From: Firmicutes bacterium UBA4881
Lineage (GTDB): Bacteria; Bacillota; DTU065
Length of the DNA: 20,831 nucleotides
Direction of reading: 5' to 3'
Assembly: GCA_002399235.1 (NCBI GenBank)
Contig: DHDH01000023.1
Location: 441-21,271 of the forward strand
Below the pieces are notes generated by a model. The model did not search any database. It worked only from the letters and a program-made list of their open reading frames with translations, and was not told where the DNA came from. Of this stretch, positions 1 to 7,125 are shown in pieces (within the stretch, counting starts at the first letter, position 1; each line of letters starts with the position of its first letter). The position numbers were made by a program, and so were the translations under genes.

Positions 1-320
1 GGATCTGTTATTTGGGGATTCGCCCTTACTATTGCATCTACTGTTGTACCAAATTTCTTTGCTATGGTGTATAGACTATCTCCTGCTACCACTGTATAGA
101 TTTGACCAGGACAGTTAGCTGGTGGTGGGGGTGGAGTTGGACCAGGTGCAACCCCTGGTATACATATTCTTTGACCTACTGAAATCTTGGAAGGATCTGT
201 TATTTGGGGATTCGCTCTTACTATTGCATCTACTGTTGTATTAAATTTTTGTGCTATAGTGAATAAACTATCTCCTGCTACTACAGTATAGATTTGACCA
301 GAACAGTTAGCTGGTGGTGG
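1..320 (-). repeat. 192-base in-frame tandem repeat encoding LysM plus Pro-rich linker
   Basis: The sequence from position 1 is repeated from position 193 with few differences, a 192-base (64-codon) period. It encodes one LysM domain plus one Pro-rich linker. The near identity at DNA level, including synonymous positions, suggests recent duplication within the gene. The first LysM (toward 518) is more divergent. Confidence 0.85.
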
Positions 321-518
321 AGGGGGAGCTGCTGTCTCTACATCACTAGCTGATGCTGTTGGAAGACATAGTTCATAACCCACTTGAATCTTGGCTGGAT
401 CGTTAATCTGAGGATTAGCATCTAGAATGGCCTCTACTGTAAGGCCATGCTTTTGGGCAATGTTCCAAAGACTATCGCCTTTGCGTACAGTATAGACTAT
501 GCCATGGCACTCTGCCAT
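1..518 (-). CDS. LysM-repeat protein, 5' part only (runs off the left edge)
   Basis: About 172 residues are visible, starting at ATG 516-518 behind an AGAGGTG-type ribosome binding site; the rest lies outside the window. Three LysM domains can be read: residues about 8-53, 76-122 and from about 140 to the edge. Each has the YTV..GDSL..IA.K...T...I..ANPQI.DP.KI..G pattern. LysM domains bind N-acetylglucosamine in peptidoglycan or chitin. Linkers are Pro-rich (PPPPPANC) and repeats 2 and 3 sit between paired cysteines (ANC.GQ before, ICIPG after repeat 2), as in many clostridial LysM proteins. There is no signal peptide: the first LysM begins almost at the N terminus. That arrangement is known from spore-coat morphogenetic proteins such as SafA, so a spore-envelope role is possible, but this is inference. 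The C-terminal domain that would decide the function is not visible. Confidence 0.9.
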   Translation of the reverse strand, partial: MAECHGIVYTVRKGDSLWNIAQKHGLTVEAILDANPQINDPAKIQVGYELCLPTASASDVETAAPPPPPANCSGQIYTVVAGDSLFTIAQKFNTTVDAIVRANPQITDPSKISVGQRICIPGVAPGPTPPPPPANCPGQIYTVVAGDSLYTIAKKFGTTVDAIVRANPQITD

Positions 519-639
519 TAAAAAACACCTCTCTTCCTGTTCCCTATAGACTACTCAAGACAATGCTCCTAAGTGTCAAAAGACTATATGACAGCTGTCC
601 CATTTTTAAATTTGAACCTTGTTCCCCTTATAAATAAGT

Positions 640-684
640 AAAAAGATCTAAAAACCCCTTGCAGAGTATGATCTGCAAGGGGTT
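640..684 (-). terminator. Intrinsic terminator of the tRNA-Val gene
   Basis: A perfect 13-base stem (653-665 with 672-684) with a 6-base loop, followed on the minus strand by a T-rich run interrupted by AGATC. It begins 14 bases past the CCA end of the tRNA and should end that transcript before the LysM gene. Confidence 0.85.
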
Positions 685-698
685 AAATATACAGATTA

Positions 699-774
699 TG
701 GTGGAGGATACAGGGATCGAACCTGTGACTTCCACCTTGTGACGATGGCGCTCTCCCAACTGAGCTAATCCTCC
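699..774 (-). tRNA. tRNA-Val (anticodon CAC), CCA encoded
   Basis: The minus strand folds into a full 76-base cloverleaf. The acceptor stem GGAGGAT/ATCCTCC is perfect, the D stem is GCTC/GAGC, the T stem is ACAGG/CCTGT with a TTCGATC loop, and A73 is followed by CCA. The anticodon loop is GTCACAA, so T33 precedes anticodon CAC, which reads the valine codon GUG. The anticodon stem CCATC/GGTGG contains one T-G wobble, and position 32 is G rather than the usual pyrimidine. The gene stands alone between its own promoter and terminator. The isotype rests on the anticodon reading only. Confidence 0.93.
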
Positions 775-787
775 ATAACCTTTATTT

Positions 788-816
788 ATTATACTGCCAA
801 GGCCTTTCTTCGTCAA
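788..816 (-). promoter_or_regulatory. Sigma-A type promoter of the tRNA-Val gene
   Basis: On the minus strand TTGACG (811-816) is followed by a 17-base spacer and a perfect TATAAT (788-793), which lies 13 bases before the mature tRNA 5' end. It sits directly after the stop codon of glnQ, so the tRNA does not depend on the glnHPQ transcript. Confidence 0.85.
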
Positions 817-830
817 CAGAGGCCGTAGAA

Positions 831-1586
831 TTAAGCACTAAGAATCTTATTTAAAAATTCTTTAGTACGGTTATTTTGTGGTTTATAAAATACTTCTTCT
901 GGTTTACCTTCTTCTAATATCCTACCATGATCCATAAAAACAACCCTTGTGCCGACCTCTCGAGCAAAACCCATCTCGTGAGTTACGACTACCATCGTCA
1001 TTCCTTCTCTAGCTAAGTTTTTCATAACAGATAGTACATCACCGACAAGTTCTGGATCCAAAGCAGAAGTTGGTTCATCAAACAGCATTATATCTGGTTG
1101 CATGGCTAAAGACCTAGCAATAGCTACTCGTTGCTGTTGTCCCCCAGATAATTTAGCTGGGTAGTAATCAGCACGATCAAGTAAACCTACGTGTTCTAAC
1201 TCTTTAAGCGCAATCTTTTTAGCTTCTGCTCGTTTAAGTTTTTTTACTGTAATAAGTCCTTCCATAACATTTTCTAAAGCCGTCAAATGAGAAAACAAGT
1301 TAAAACGTTGGAAAACCATACCAATCTTAGCCCTTTGCTTATTTAATATTCTATCTTTGGGTACGATAGAACCTGCGATAACTGTTCCTCCTAATGGTTC
1401 TTTCCCAATATAAACTTCTCCAGAATCAGGGATTTCTAAACCATTCAAGCAACGCAGAAGCGTCGATTTACCAGACCCAGAAGGACCTATTACTACCAAA
1501 ACTTCACCTTTTTCAACTTCTAAATTTATACCTTTCAAAACTGGTAAAGTGCCAAATGACTTATGGAGTTCTTTTACTTTTAACAT
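831..1586 (-). CDS. glnQ: Polar amino-acid ABC transporter ATPase (GlnQ type)
   Basis: A 251-residue cytoplasmic ATPase that powers import of a polar amino acid with the neighbouring GlnP permease and GlnH binding protein. All motifs are intact: Walker A GPSGSGKST at 34-42, Q-loop Gln93, signature LSGGQQQR at 146-153, Walker B IMLFDEP at 166-172, D-loop SALD and switch His203 in VVVTHE. The wording of these motifs and the length are typical of the PAAT family (GlnQ/HisP/ArtP). It is the last gene of the glnH-glnP-glnQ operon: its GGAGG site lies within the final codons of glnP and only 3 bases separate the reading frames. The substrate cannot be told from the ATPase; the gln names are generic. 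Confidence 0.96.
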   Translation of the reverse strand: MLKVKELHKSFGTLPVLKGINLEVEKGEVLVVIGPSGSGKSTLLRCLNGLEIPDSGEVYIGKEPLGGTVIAGSIVPKDRILNKQRAKIGMVFQRFNLFSHLTALENVMEGLITVKKLKRAEAKKIALKELEHVGLLDRADYYPAKLSGGQQQRVAIARSLAMQPDIMLFDEPTSALDPELVGDVLSVMKNLAREGMTMVVVTHEMGFAREVGTRVVFMDHGRILEEGKPEEVFYKPQNNRTKEFLNKILSA

Positions 1587-1589
1587 TGG

Positions 1590-2243
1590 TTATGCCTCCA
1601 TTTTGGCTAATCTTGCTTCTATACTGCCAAAGGTAACAGTAAAAATGGTTGTGAGAAGCAGATATAAAAGGGCCGCTGCACTAAATATTTCTAGAGGTCG
1701 AAAAGTAGCAGAATACATCTGTTGAGCAGAACGCATTAGATCAACCATAGATATGGTAGCAACTAAAGATGAATCCTTCAGCATAGCAATAAACTCATTG
1801 CCTAAAGGCGGTATCATCCGTCTAATTGCTTGAGGAATTATTATACGAAAATTTGCTTGCATATAACTCATACCAATAGAACGAGCAGCTTCCATTTGTC
1901 CTTTATCAATAGATTGAATTGCGCCTCTAACTATTTCGGCTATATAAGCAGCAGCATTAATACTCATACCAATAGAAGCAGCTGCAAAGGGTGAAAGAGT
2001 AATACCTACTTCAGGTAAACCGTAGTAGATAAAAAATAGTTGTAGCATTAAAGGAGTTCCTCGAATAGCCCAAGTATAAAAATGAGCGATTGACCTTAAT
2101 ACAACATTACGGCTAAGAGCTCCCAGTGCAATTACAAATCCTAATAACGATCCTACGACAATGCTTATTACCGTAAGTTCCACCGTCATTAACGCTCCCT
2201 CTGCTAAAACAGGCAGATACTTGAGCATGAACCTTACATCCAC
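1590..2243 (-). CDS. glnP: Polar amino-acid ABC transporter permease (GlnP/HisM type)
   Basis: A 217-residue inner-membrane permease of the His/Glu/Gln/Arg/opine family. It has an N-terminal helix (about 18-43), the conserved RGTPLMLQ segment at 61-68 and the EAA coupling loop beginning EAARSIG at 118-124 and continuing through the IIPQAIRR..PPLGNEF stretch, which contacts the ATPase. I start it at GTG 2241-2243, preceded by AAAGG and GGGGG runs; the next ATG in frame (residue 6) has no good ribosome binding site. It is translationally close to glnQ downstream and 16 bases after glnH. Only one permease gene is present, so the membrane part is probably a homodimer. Confidence 0.95.
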   Translation of the reverse strand: MDVRFMLKYLPVLAEGALMTVELTVISIVVGSLLGFVIALGALSRNVVLRSIAHFYTWAIRGTPLMLQLFFIYYGLPEVGITLSPFAAASIGMSINAAAYIAEIVRGAIQSIDKGQMEAARSIGMSYMQANFRIIIPQAIRRMIPPLGNEFIAMLKDSSLVATISMVDLMRSAQQMYSATFRPLEIFSAAALLYLLLTTIFTVTFGSIEARLAKMEA

Positions 2244-2259
2244 AAACCTTTACCCCCTG

Positions 2260-3030
2260 CTATTTGACTATAATATCGGCTCCTAGCCAGTTTTGGGAAA
2301 TCATTCCCATGGTGCCATCTTTTTTCATATCCTCAAGAGTCTTATTGATAACCTCTGCTAAAGCAAAATCATTTTTACGATAACCAATAGCTATCGGCTC
2401 TGTTAATAGCGATTCTACAAAGATAAAGCGACTTGGATCTTTAGCAACATAATAGCGCGCTACAAATTCATCGACTATTCCTGCATCAAGTCTGCCAATA
2501 CCTAGATCCATGAAGACTTCGGTAAATTTTTGATAGGTTCTAATATTTTTCTTGAATGGTAAAGCATTAGCTGCTTCTTCAGATGTTGAGCCAAGTTGGG
2601 TACCAATGGTTTTGCCTTCTAGATCTTTTTGCGACTTAACATTTTTAGTTTTGTTTGAGATCACTATAACCTGCCCTACATTAAGATAAGACGGACTAAA
2701 AAGAATAGCTTTCGCTCTTTCTTCACTAACACTTAGTGCCGAACAAATCATGTCATATTTATTTGCATTGAGAGCTAGTATAACTCCATTCCAATCTACA
2801 GGAACAAATTCAACCTTTAGCCCTAATCTTTTACCTACCTCTCTAGCTATATCAACATCGAAACCAACGATATTATTCTTCTCATCGCGAAAAACAGAAG
2901 GGGGATAAGTATCATCTACACCAACACGTAATACTCCACTTTGTTTTACTTTTTCCCAAGAACTATCTGCGGCAACAGATAATGCCAAAATAAATACTAT
3001 AAATATAACTAAGTTCCATTTGCGATTCAT
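2260..3030 (-). CDS. glnH: Amino-acid ABC transporter substrate-binding protein
   Basis: A 256-residue family 3 (SBP_bac_3) binding protein. It opens with a basic-hydrophobic Sec signal peptide ending near SVAA and has no lipobox cysteine. Family landmarks are the VLRVGVDDTYPPSVF strand, the GFDVDIAREVGKRLGLKVEFV segment, the KDLEGKTIGTQLGST hinge region and a late IAIGYRKND. The reading frame is open 7 codons further up, but ATG 3028-3030 has the AAAGGAG site at correct distance, so I place the start there. It is the first gene of the glnHPQ operon, behind a clear promoter. Free periplasmic rather than lipid-anchored location is implied by the signal peptide. The bound amino acid is unknown. 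Confidence 0.94.
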   Translation of the reverse strand: MNRKWNLVIFIVFILALSVAADSSWEKVKQSGVLRVGVDDTYPPSVFRDEKNNIVGFDVDIAREVGKRLGLKVEFVPVDWNGVILALNANKYDMICSALSVSEERAKAILFSPSYLNVGQVIVISNKTKNVKSQKDLEGKTIGTQLGSTSEEAANALPFKKNIRTYQKFTEVFMDLGIGRLDAGIVDEFVARYYVAKDPSRFIFVESLLTEPIAIGYRKNDFALAEVINKTLEDMKKDGTMGMISQNWLGADIIVK

Positions 3031-3059
3031 TTTCTTTCTCTCCTTTATCATTTTACCTT

Positions 3060-3074
3060 GCTAAAGCGTTTAGC
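3060..3074. promoter_or_regulatory. Inverted repeat in the glnH leader
   Basis: GCTAAA-GCG-TTTAGC is a perfect 6-3-6 palindrome between the promoter and the glnH ribosome binding site. Its half-site resembles that of the palindrome at 3103-3116 (G[C/T]TAAA), and the two centres are about 42 bases, four helical turns, apart. A pair of operator sites for one repressor is plausible but unproven. Confidence 0.4.
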
Positions 3075-3100
3075 TGCCGTATTCTCTTTATCACATTATT

Positions 3101-3129
3101 AGTTTAACTCGTTAAAGCATTTTTGTCAA
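3101..3129 (-). promoter_or_regulatory. glnHPQ promoter with overlapping palindrome
   Basis: On the minus strand a perfect TTGACA (3124-3129), a 17-base spacer and TAAACT (3101-3106, four of six matches to TATAAT). The palindrome TTTAAC-TC-GTTAAA (3103-3116) covers the -10 and part of the spacer, where a bound repressor would block polymerase. Confidence 0.65.
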
Positions 3130-3131
3130 GA

Positions 3132-3153
3132 ATAAGCCCGAATCCGGGCTTAT
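3132..3153 (-). terminator. Hairpin after the small membrane protein gene
   Basis: A 9-base perfect stem, ATAAGCCCG with CGGGCTTAT, and a 4-base loop, 8 bases past the stop codon at 3162. On the minus strand it is followed by TTCTTG rather than a long T run, so termination may be partial. The TTGACA of the glnH promoter begins almost immediately after it. Confidence 0.6.
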
Positions 3154-3161
3154 AAAGTTGT

Positions 3162-3488
3162 TTATTTTTTCTTATTTTCCTTACTAGTACTCTTACTTTT
3201 AGATTTACTAGATGTAAAAAGTTCTATAGAACCACTAACAATACCAGTAAGCAAACTACCTGCTAGTAACGTTGGTAATATCACTAATACCGCTATTACA
3301 AGGGCAACATAGAGTCCAACAGTTAAGTCAAGCGGAGGCCCAAAGAGAGGTAGTAATACTGATAATACAAGGGCAACAATAAGAGCTGCTACTAAAACAC
3401 TAATAATACCTAAAACAAGACGTAAGGCGGGACTCTTTATCTCCCGTCCATTGAATGTACATTTACCATTATTATTTTCAAAGCGCAT
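3162..3488 (-). CDS. Small membrane protein, two predicted helices, function unknown
   Basis: 108 residues with a short hydrophilic N terminus (FENNNGKCTFNGREIKSP), two long hydrophobic segments (about 22-46 and 55-82) and a charged Ser/Lys tail (SKSKSKSTSKENKKK). The start is ATG 3486-3488, with GGAGG 8 bases upstream; the GTG three codons earlier lies within that site. It is a single-gene unit, divergent from the EamA gene and upstream of glnH with a hairpin between. I do not recognise the family. The strong ribosome binding site and clean two-helix pattern argue that it is real. Confidence 0.75.
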   Translation of the reverse strand: MRFENNNGKCTFNGREIKSPALRLVLGIISVLVAALIVALVLSVLLPLFGPPLDLTVGLYVALVIAVLVILPTLLAGSLLTGIVSGSIELFTSSKSKSKSTSKENKKK

Positions 3489-3595
3489 ATACTCCACCTC
3501 CTCTCTTTTAATTCTCTCATTATCTTATAAATCCTACAGGATTGGCGACTCCTCTTAGCAAATATAGTTAATAAATATCAAATAGGGGGATCACA

Positions 3596-4483
3596 ATGTC
3601 ACAAAAACTGCAGGGCTTCCTTTGGCTATTTCTCACCATATTCCTTTTTAGTACTTTTGAAATTGTTGGGCACACATTGACAACAACTACAACCACTGCC
3701 TTTGTAAATGCTTTTCGTTTCTTTTTAGGAGGGTTAGTTTTATTACCTTTTGCTATCCTACACTTAAAAAAGAATAAAATCAAACTCTCTGGCAAGGATT
3801 TTCTCTGGCTTCTTTTTTTAGGCTTATTAAACGCGGTTTTCTCAATGAACTTATTACAAGCTAGTTTGAAATACAACCCAGCTTCGACTACTGCTATTCT
3901 TTTTAGTACCAATCCCATCTTTGTCGCTCTTTTTTCGCTAGCATTGTTACGAGATAAACCTAGTTCCAATCAATTAATAGGTCTCTTATTAGGTGTAATT
4001 GGTTCTATCTTTGTTACAGGTGGGCTCAAAGTTGCTAATCTAACCGGCCCCTTACTAACTTTAAGTTCGGCTGCACTTTTTGGTCTCTATACTTTAGCTG
4101 GTAAGAATTTGACATTGCGTTTAGGTAGTTTTGTGGTAAACAGTATTTCTTTCATGTTTGGTGGCTTTGTCAATTGGCTATTGGTTATTATCAACGACCA
4201 GCCCTTCTGGCAAGTTACTCCAGATAACTATTTACGTCTCATTTATTTAGGTGTATTTGTCACTGGACTAGCCTATTTTGCCTTTTTTAAGGGCCTATCC
4301 AAATTGAATACTACTGCGGGATCTAGTGTTTTCTTTATCAAACCCGTCTTTGCCTCAATTTTAGCCTTACTATATTTACAAGAACCCATTACCTGGAACA
4401 AAGCAGTTGGTATTATCATTATTCTGGTAGCTATGCGCTTTGTTATGAGTTCAACCACGCAAAAAAAGTCTTTATCAGCTTAA
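3596..4483 (+). CDS. EamA-family (DMT superfamily) transporter
   Basis: A 295-residue integral membrane protein made of two EamA halves of five helices each, the usual size and design of drug/metabolite transporters (RhaT/YdcZ/RarD relatives). Visible marks are the repeated half-domain pattern: an AFRF..G segment in helix 2, NPIFVALFSLALLRDKPS at the end of the first half and the matching KPVFASILALLYLQEPIT near the end of the second. The start ATG follows GGGGG by 6 bases. These proteins export or exchange small metabolites, amino acids or sugars across the cytoplasmic membrane. Nothing here identifies the substrate. It is probably monocistronic. Confidence 0.9.
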   Translation: MSQKLQGFLWLFLTIFLFSTFEIVGHTLTTTTTTAFVNAFRFFLGGLVLLPFAILHLKKNKIKLSGKDFLWLLFLGLLNAVFSMNLLQASLKYNPASTTAILFSTNPIFVALFSLALLRDKPSSNQLIGLLLGVIGSIFVTGGLKVANLTGPLLTLSSAALFGLYTLAGKNLTLRLGSFVVNSISFMFGGFVNWLLVIINDQPFWQVTPDNYLRLIYLGVFVTGLAYFAFFKGLSKLNTTAGSSVFFIKPVFASILALLYLQEPITWNKAVGIIIILVAMRFVMSSTTQKKSLSA

Positions 4484-4607
4484 TTTTGTTTCTCTTTGAG
4501 AAAGATATTTTGCCCCAAACCACATTTAATTTAGTAGAAGGAATATATTTTCCAATAAATAACTCTACAATAAGAATGCCGTTTGCGACTAGGGGGTAAA
4601 TGTATTA

Positions 4608-5681
4608 GTGGGATATATTTGTCTTGGTCTCTCTTTAGCAATTTGTTTTATTTTTTCCAATTCAGCTTCTGCTTCTTCTTTACCATGGCCTGAGGTCTTG
4701 TTGAGGCAAGAAGAGTATGTTGTATACTTACAACATAAATCTGGTTGTCTTACCATGACTCCTTTTGATGCTAGAATTAACCCTTATTTTAATAACCTAG
4801 CTCTTTGGGGCATTGTAGATAACCCTGAATATAACGAAACAATTAGAAAGTGGGCAGATTGGTATATTAATCACCTTAACCGTCCTGACAAATTTGCAGT
4901 CCATGGCTCTATCTACGATTATATGCTAATTGGAACAGATTCAGTAGCTCCTACCGAAGACTATGACTCCTCTGACTCTTATGCAGCTACTTTTCTTAGT
5001 TTGATGCGACGTTATTACGATACCAACCACGACGAGGCGTTCCTTCTATCTTTAGAGCCAGCCCTTAGCTTAATTGTAGATGCTATCTATGCAACTATGG
5101 ATCCTACAGATAAACTAACATATGCCAAAATGAATTATCGACTTAAATATTTAATGGATAATATTGAAGTATTTAATGGACTTGATGATTGGGCCTATCT
5201 TCTCCAACATGTATATAATAAACCAGATACAGCTCTAAAGATTAGAGAGGATGCTCATCTCTGTAAACAAAGTCTCCAGAAGATGTGGAATGGAAAAAAT
5301 TTTGCTTATGCCAAAGATGAAGCGGGCAAGCTGTTTACTTCAGATTCTAATAAGTTCTATCCTGATATGACTGCTCAATTACTGGCTATCGCTCTTGAGT
5401 TCGCCACACCAGAACAAGCTAAAATAATTTGGTTCGAGTTTAATAAGCATTTTCCTCAATGGACCCATCTTGGTCATCCTGATAGTTTTCCTTGGACTAT
5501 AATGGCCTACACTGCTGCAAAAATTGGCGATTGGGAAAAAACCATTGCTTATTTAGAATCCGTTGAATCAAGCTATAGCAGTATACATTACCGTTATCCT
5601 TGGTATGCTGCTGAGGCTGGTTGGTATTTGCAAACTTTACGCTTAATGCCAGAAAGTTATCTATTAAAAAACTGGGAATGA
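4608..5681 (+). CDS. Secreted alpha-helical protein, possible six-hairpin glycosidase fold
   Basis: 357 residues with a hydrophobic N terminus (CLGLSLAICFIFSNSASASS) that looks like a Sec signal peptide but lacks the usual Lys/Arg. The mature part is alpha-helical and rich in Trp, Tyr and Asp, with the segment TEDYDSSDSYAATFLSLMR and repeated helix pairs (WADWYINHL, DDWAYLLQHVY, PWYAAEAGWYLQ). This resembles the (alpha/alpha)6 barrels of carbohydrate-active enzymes, but I see no certain catalytic signature, so the function is open. The start is a problem: only GTG 4608 is available in this frame after the stop at 4590, 11 bases from the GGGGG site, whereas an ATG at ideal distance (4600) reads Met-Tyr-stop. 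The C-terminal codons form half of the terminator stem. Confidence 0.8.
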   Translation: MGYICLGLSLAICFIFSNSASASSLPWPEVLLRQEEYVVYLQHKSGCLTMTPFDARINPYFNNLALWGIVDNPEYNETIRKWADWYINHLNRPDKFAVHGSIYDYMLIGTDSVAPTEDYDSSDSYAATFLSLMRRYYDTNHDEAFLLSLEPALSLIVDAIYATMDPTDKLTYAKMNYRLKYLMDNIEVFNGLDDWAYLLQHVYNKPDTALKIREDAHLCKQSLQKMWNGKNFAYAKDEAGKLFTSDSNKFYPDMTAQLLAIALEFATPEQAKIIWFEFNKHFPQWTHLGHPDSFPWTIMAYTAAKIGDWEKTIAYLESVESSYSSIHYRYPWYAAEAGWYLQTLRLMPESYLLKNWE

Positions 5682-5702
5682 AGTTTCTTCTTCCCAGTTT
5701 TT
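5667..5702. terminator. Bidirectional terminator between convergent genes
   Basis: A 12-base perfect stem (5667-5678 with 5691-5702), core ACTGGGAA/TTCCCAGT, with a 12-base loop and T runs on both sides. It overlaps the last codons of the plus-strand gene and lies 18 bases beyond the stop of the minus-strand binding protein, so it serves both. Confidence 0.88.
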
Positions 5703-5720
5703 TTATCTTTCTTTATCTTT

Positions 5721-7016
5721 TTATTTACGTTGATCTGCTAAGAGTTTTTCAATAAATCTCGCGTACTCTTTTTCTTTTTGACGGATTTCCTGGTTATGCT
5801 CTTTGGCATACTTGAGTAAAGCTGACTCAGGATTTACCCCTTCAATAACAGCTTCTCGAGTAGCAAAAAGGAGATACCTTCTACGATGTCGTGGTGCTAC
5901 TAAGCCATATATTGAAGCTGTACCTTCAGCTAAAACCTTTTTATATGTGCTTAAATCTTTATTAGGTAGACCAATGCTCATTATTGCCTCTAAATTAGCA
6001 GGTAAAATCATAGTACCTTTTACTTTTTCCCTGGCCCTTTTAGCTAGTTCAATCTGAACTTGAGTAGAAGTAATCCATTTAATGTACTCCCAAGCTTCAT
6101 TTTTATTTTTTGAGGTTTTAAATATTGACAAGGAACTTCCAGCTACAGAGCTAGTACGATTTAAGGAACCATTTCGAATGGTACCAGGAACTTGGACCAA
6201 ACTCCATTTGCCAGCAAGTTGTGGTTGAGACATTTGAATATTATTGTACCAACCTGGTTCTTGAACAAAATAGAATAAGCTACCATCGCGAAATCCTTGC
6301 ATCTGAGGTATTTCCCTAGCAATCTTATACTTAGTATATAGTTCAGCAAACTCTACAAAGCCACGGATTGTGTTAGGTTGATCGTAACCAGAATTCTTTA
6401 GATCAGGTGTATAATCATCGCCACCATGCTGCCACATAAACATATTAGCATCATCGTATAAAGTCTCTGATAACATCCAAGCTAAAGCCATATTACTACC
6501 ATTAGCTTGTAGTTTAGGTAGAACTTTTCTCATTTCATCCCAAGTATCAATGGTTTTAATTCCATATGAGCTAAGGATATCATCGCGTTGATAGGCAGCC
6601 ATACTAAAATTAGCATCGTAAGGAACACCAAAGACTGAGCCTCGGTAGGTTAAGGAACGAAAAACAGATGGATATAGTTTAGCTACGACTTGATCAAAAT
6701 CTGGAAAGGTGGCTTTTAAATCTATAATTGCACCACGAACCCCTAATTCAGGAGCAAATAACGGGCCCATCCCACCAATATCAGGAGCATCTCCTGATGC
6801 AGCGGCTAAAATAAACCTAGTTTCAAAATCTCCCCAACTTAAGGTAGTAAAGTTAATATTAATACCAGTTTTCTTGGTAAAGCTCTCCTCGGTTAACTCC
6901 TTGTAAACATTTAGGATTTCATTGTTAACTCCTGTTAGCCATACAGTTATTGTTTTAGCACTTACAAACGACGAAACCAAAATAAGTACAATAAACCCTA
7001 CAACAACTTTTTTCAT
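5721..7016 (-). CDS. Sugar-type ABC solute-binding protein, paralogue 1
   Basis: A 431-residue family 1 (MalE/UgpB-like) extracellular solute-binding protein. The Sec signal peptide (1-20, cleavage after SFVSA) has no lipobox cysteine. Mature protein starts KTITVWLTG; a conserved block LSWGDFETRFILAAASGDAPD at 59-79 and the PELG..GA.IDL stretch follow, and the C-terminal 62 residues begin YGLVAPRHRRRYL. The start is ATG 7014-7016 with GGGGG 9 bases upstream; the frame is open to a TTG six codons earlier within that site. It is the last of three tandem paralogues, separated from the second by a terminator. No transporter permease or ATPase lies nearby, so it must borrow one encoded elsewhere or act as a sensor. 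The ligand is not known. Confidence 0.93.
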   Translation of the reverse strand: MKKVVVGFIVLILVSSFVSAKTITVWLTGVNNEILNVYKELTEESFTKKTGININFTTLSWGDFETRFILAAASGDAPDIGGMGPLFAPELGVRGAIIDLKATFPDFDQVVAKLYPSVFRSLTYRGSVFGVPYDANFSMAAYQRDDILSSYGIKTIDTWDEMRKVLPKLQANGSNMALAWMLSETLYDDANMFMWQHGGDDYTPDLKNSGYDQPNTIRGFVEFAELYTKYKIAREIPQMQGFRDGSLFYFVQEPGWYNNIQMSQPQLAGKWSLVQVPGTIRNGSLNRTSSVAGSSLSIFKTSKNKNEAWEYIKWITSTQVQIELAKRAREKVKGTMILPANLEAIMSIGLPNKDLSTYKKVLAEGTASIYGLVAPRHRRRYLLFATREAVIEGVNPESALLKYAKEHNQEIRQKEKEYARFIEKLLADQRK

Positions 7017-7089
7017 TTTCTCTTTCCCCCTCAAAAGAAGGTATTAACCATTCATATATTTTTCCCTTTAACTTCCTGCAATTTAAGCT

Positions 7090-7120
7090 AAAAAAGCTAG
7101 TCTTTACGACTAGCTTTTTT
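7090..7120 (-). terminator. Terminator between solute-binding paralogues 2 and 1
   Basis: A 13-base perfect stem (7090-7102 with 7108-7120), AGCTAGTC/GACTAGCT with flanking A and T runs and a 5-base loop, starting 5 bases after the stop of paralogue 2. It implies that paralogue 1 has its own promoter or is expressed by read-through. Confidence 0.9.
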
Positions 7121-7125
7121 TATAT

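Noticed and set aside
1..320. Tandem repeats at the left edge as a CRISPR array or non-coding satellite
   Set aside because: The 192-base period is in frame and encodes LysM domains; unit length and translation explain it.
590..599. Palindrome GACAGCTGTC with a nearby CATATAGT as a mother-cell sigma-factor promoter for the LysM gene
   Set aside because: The -10 resembles CATA-type mother-cell promoters, but no matching -35 element was found; a chance match is likely.
628..816. 62-codon open frame on the minus strand
   Set aside because: It runs through the tRNA-Val gene, its promoter and its terminator; the tRNA explains the sequence.
1394..1636. 80-codon plus-strand frame within glnQ/glnP
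   Set aside because: Antisense shadow of two genes with intact family motifs.
3568..3969. 133-codon frame on the minus strand
   Set aside because: Antisense to the EamA transporter, with a low-complexity Lys/Val-rich product; the plus-strand frame has a clear ribosome binding site and membrane pattern.
4489..4503. TTTCTC-TTT-GAGAAA as a terminator of the EamA gene
   Set aside because: Only 6 AT-rich pairs with a 3-base loop and a short T run; too weak to call.
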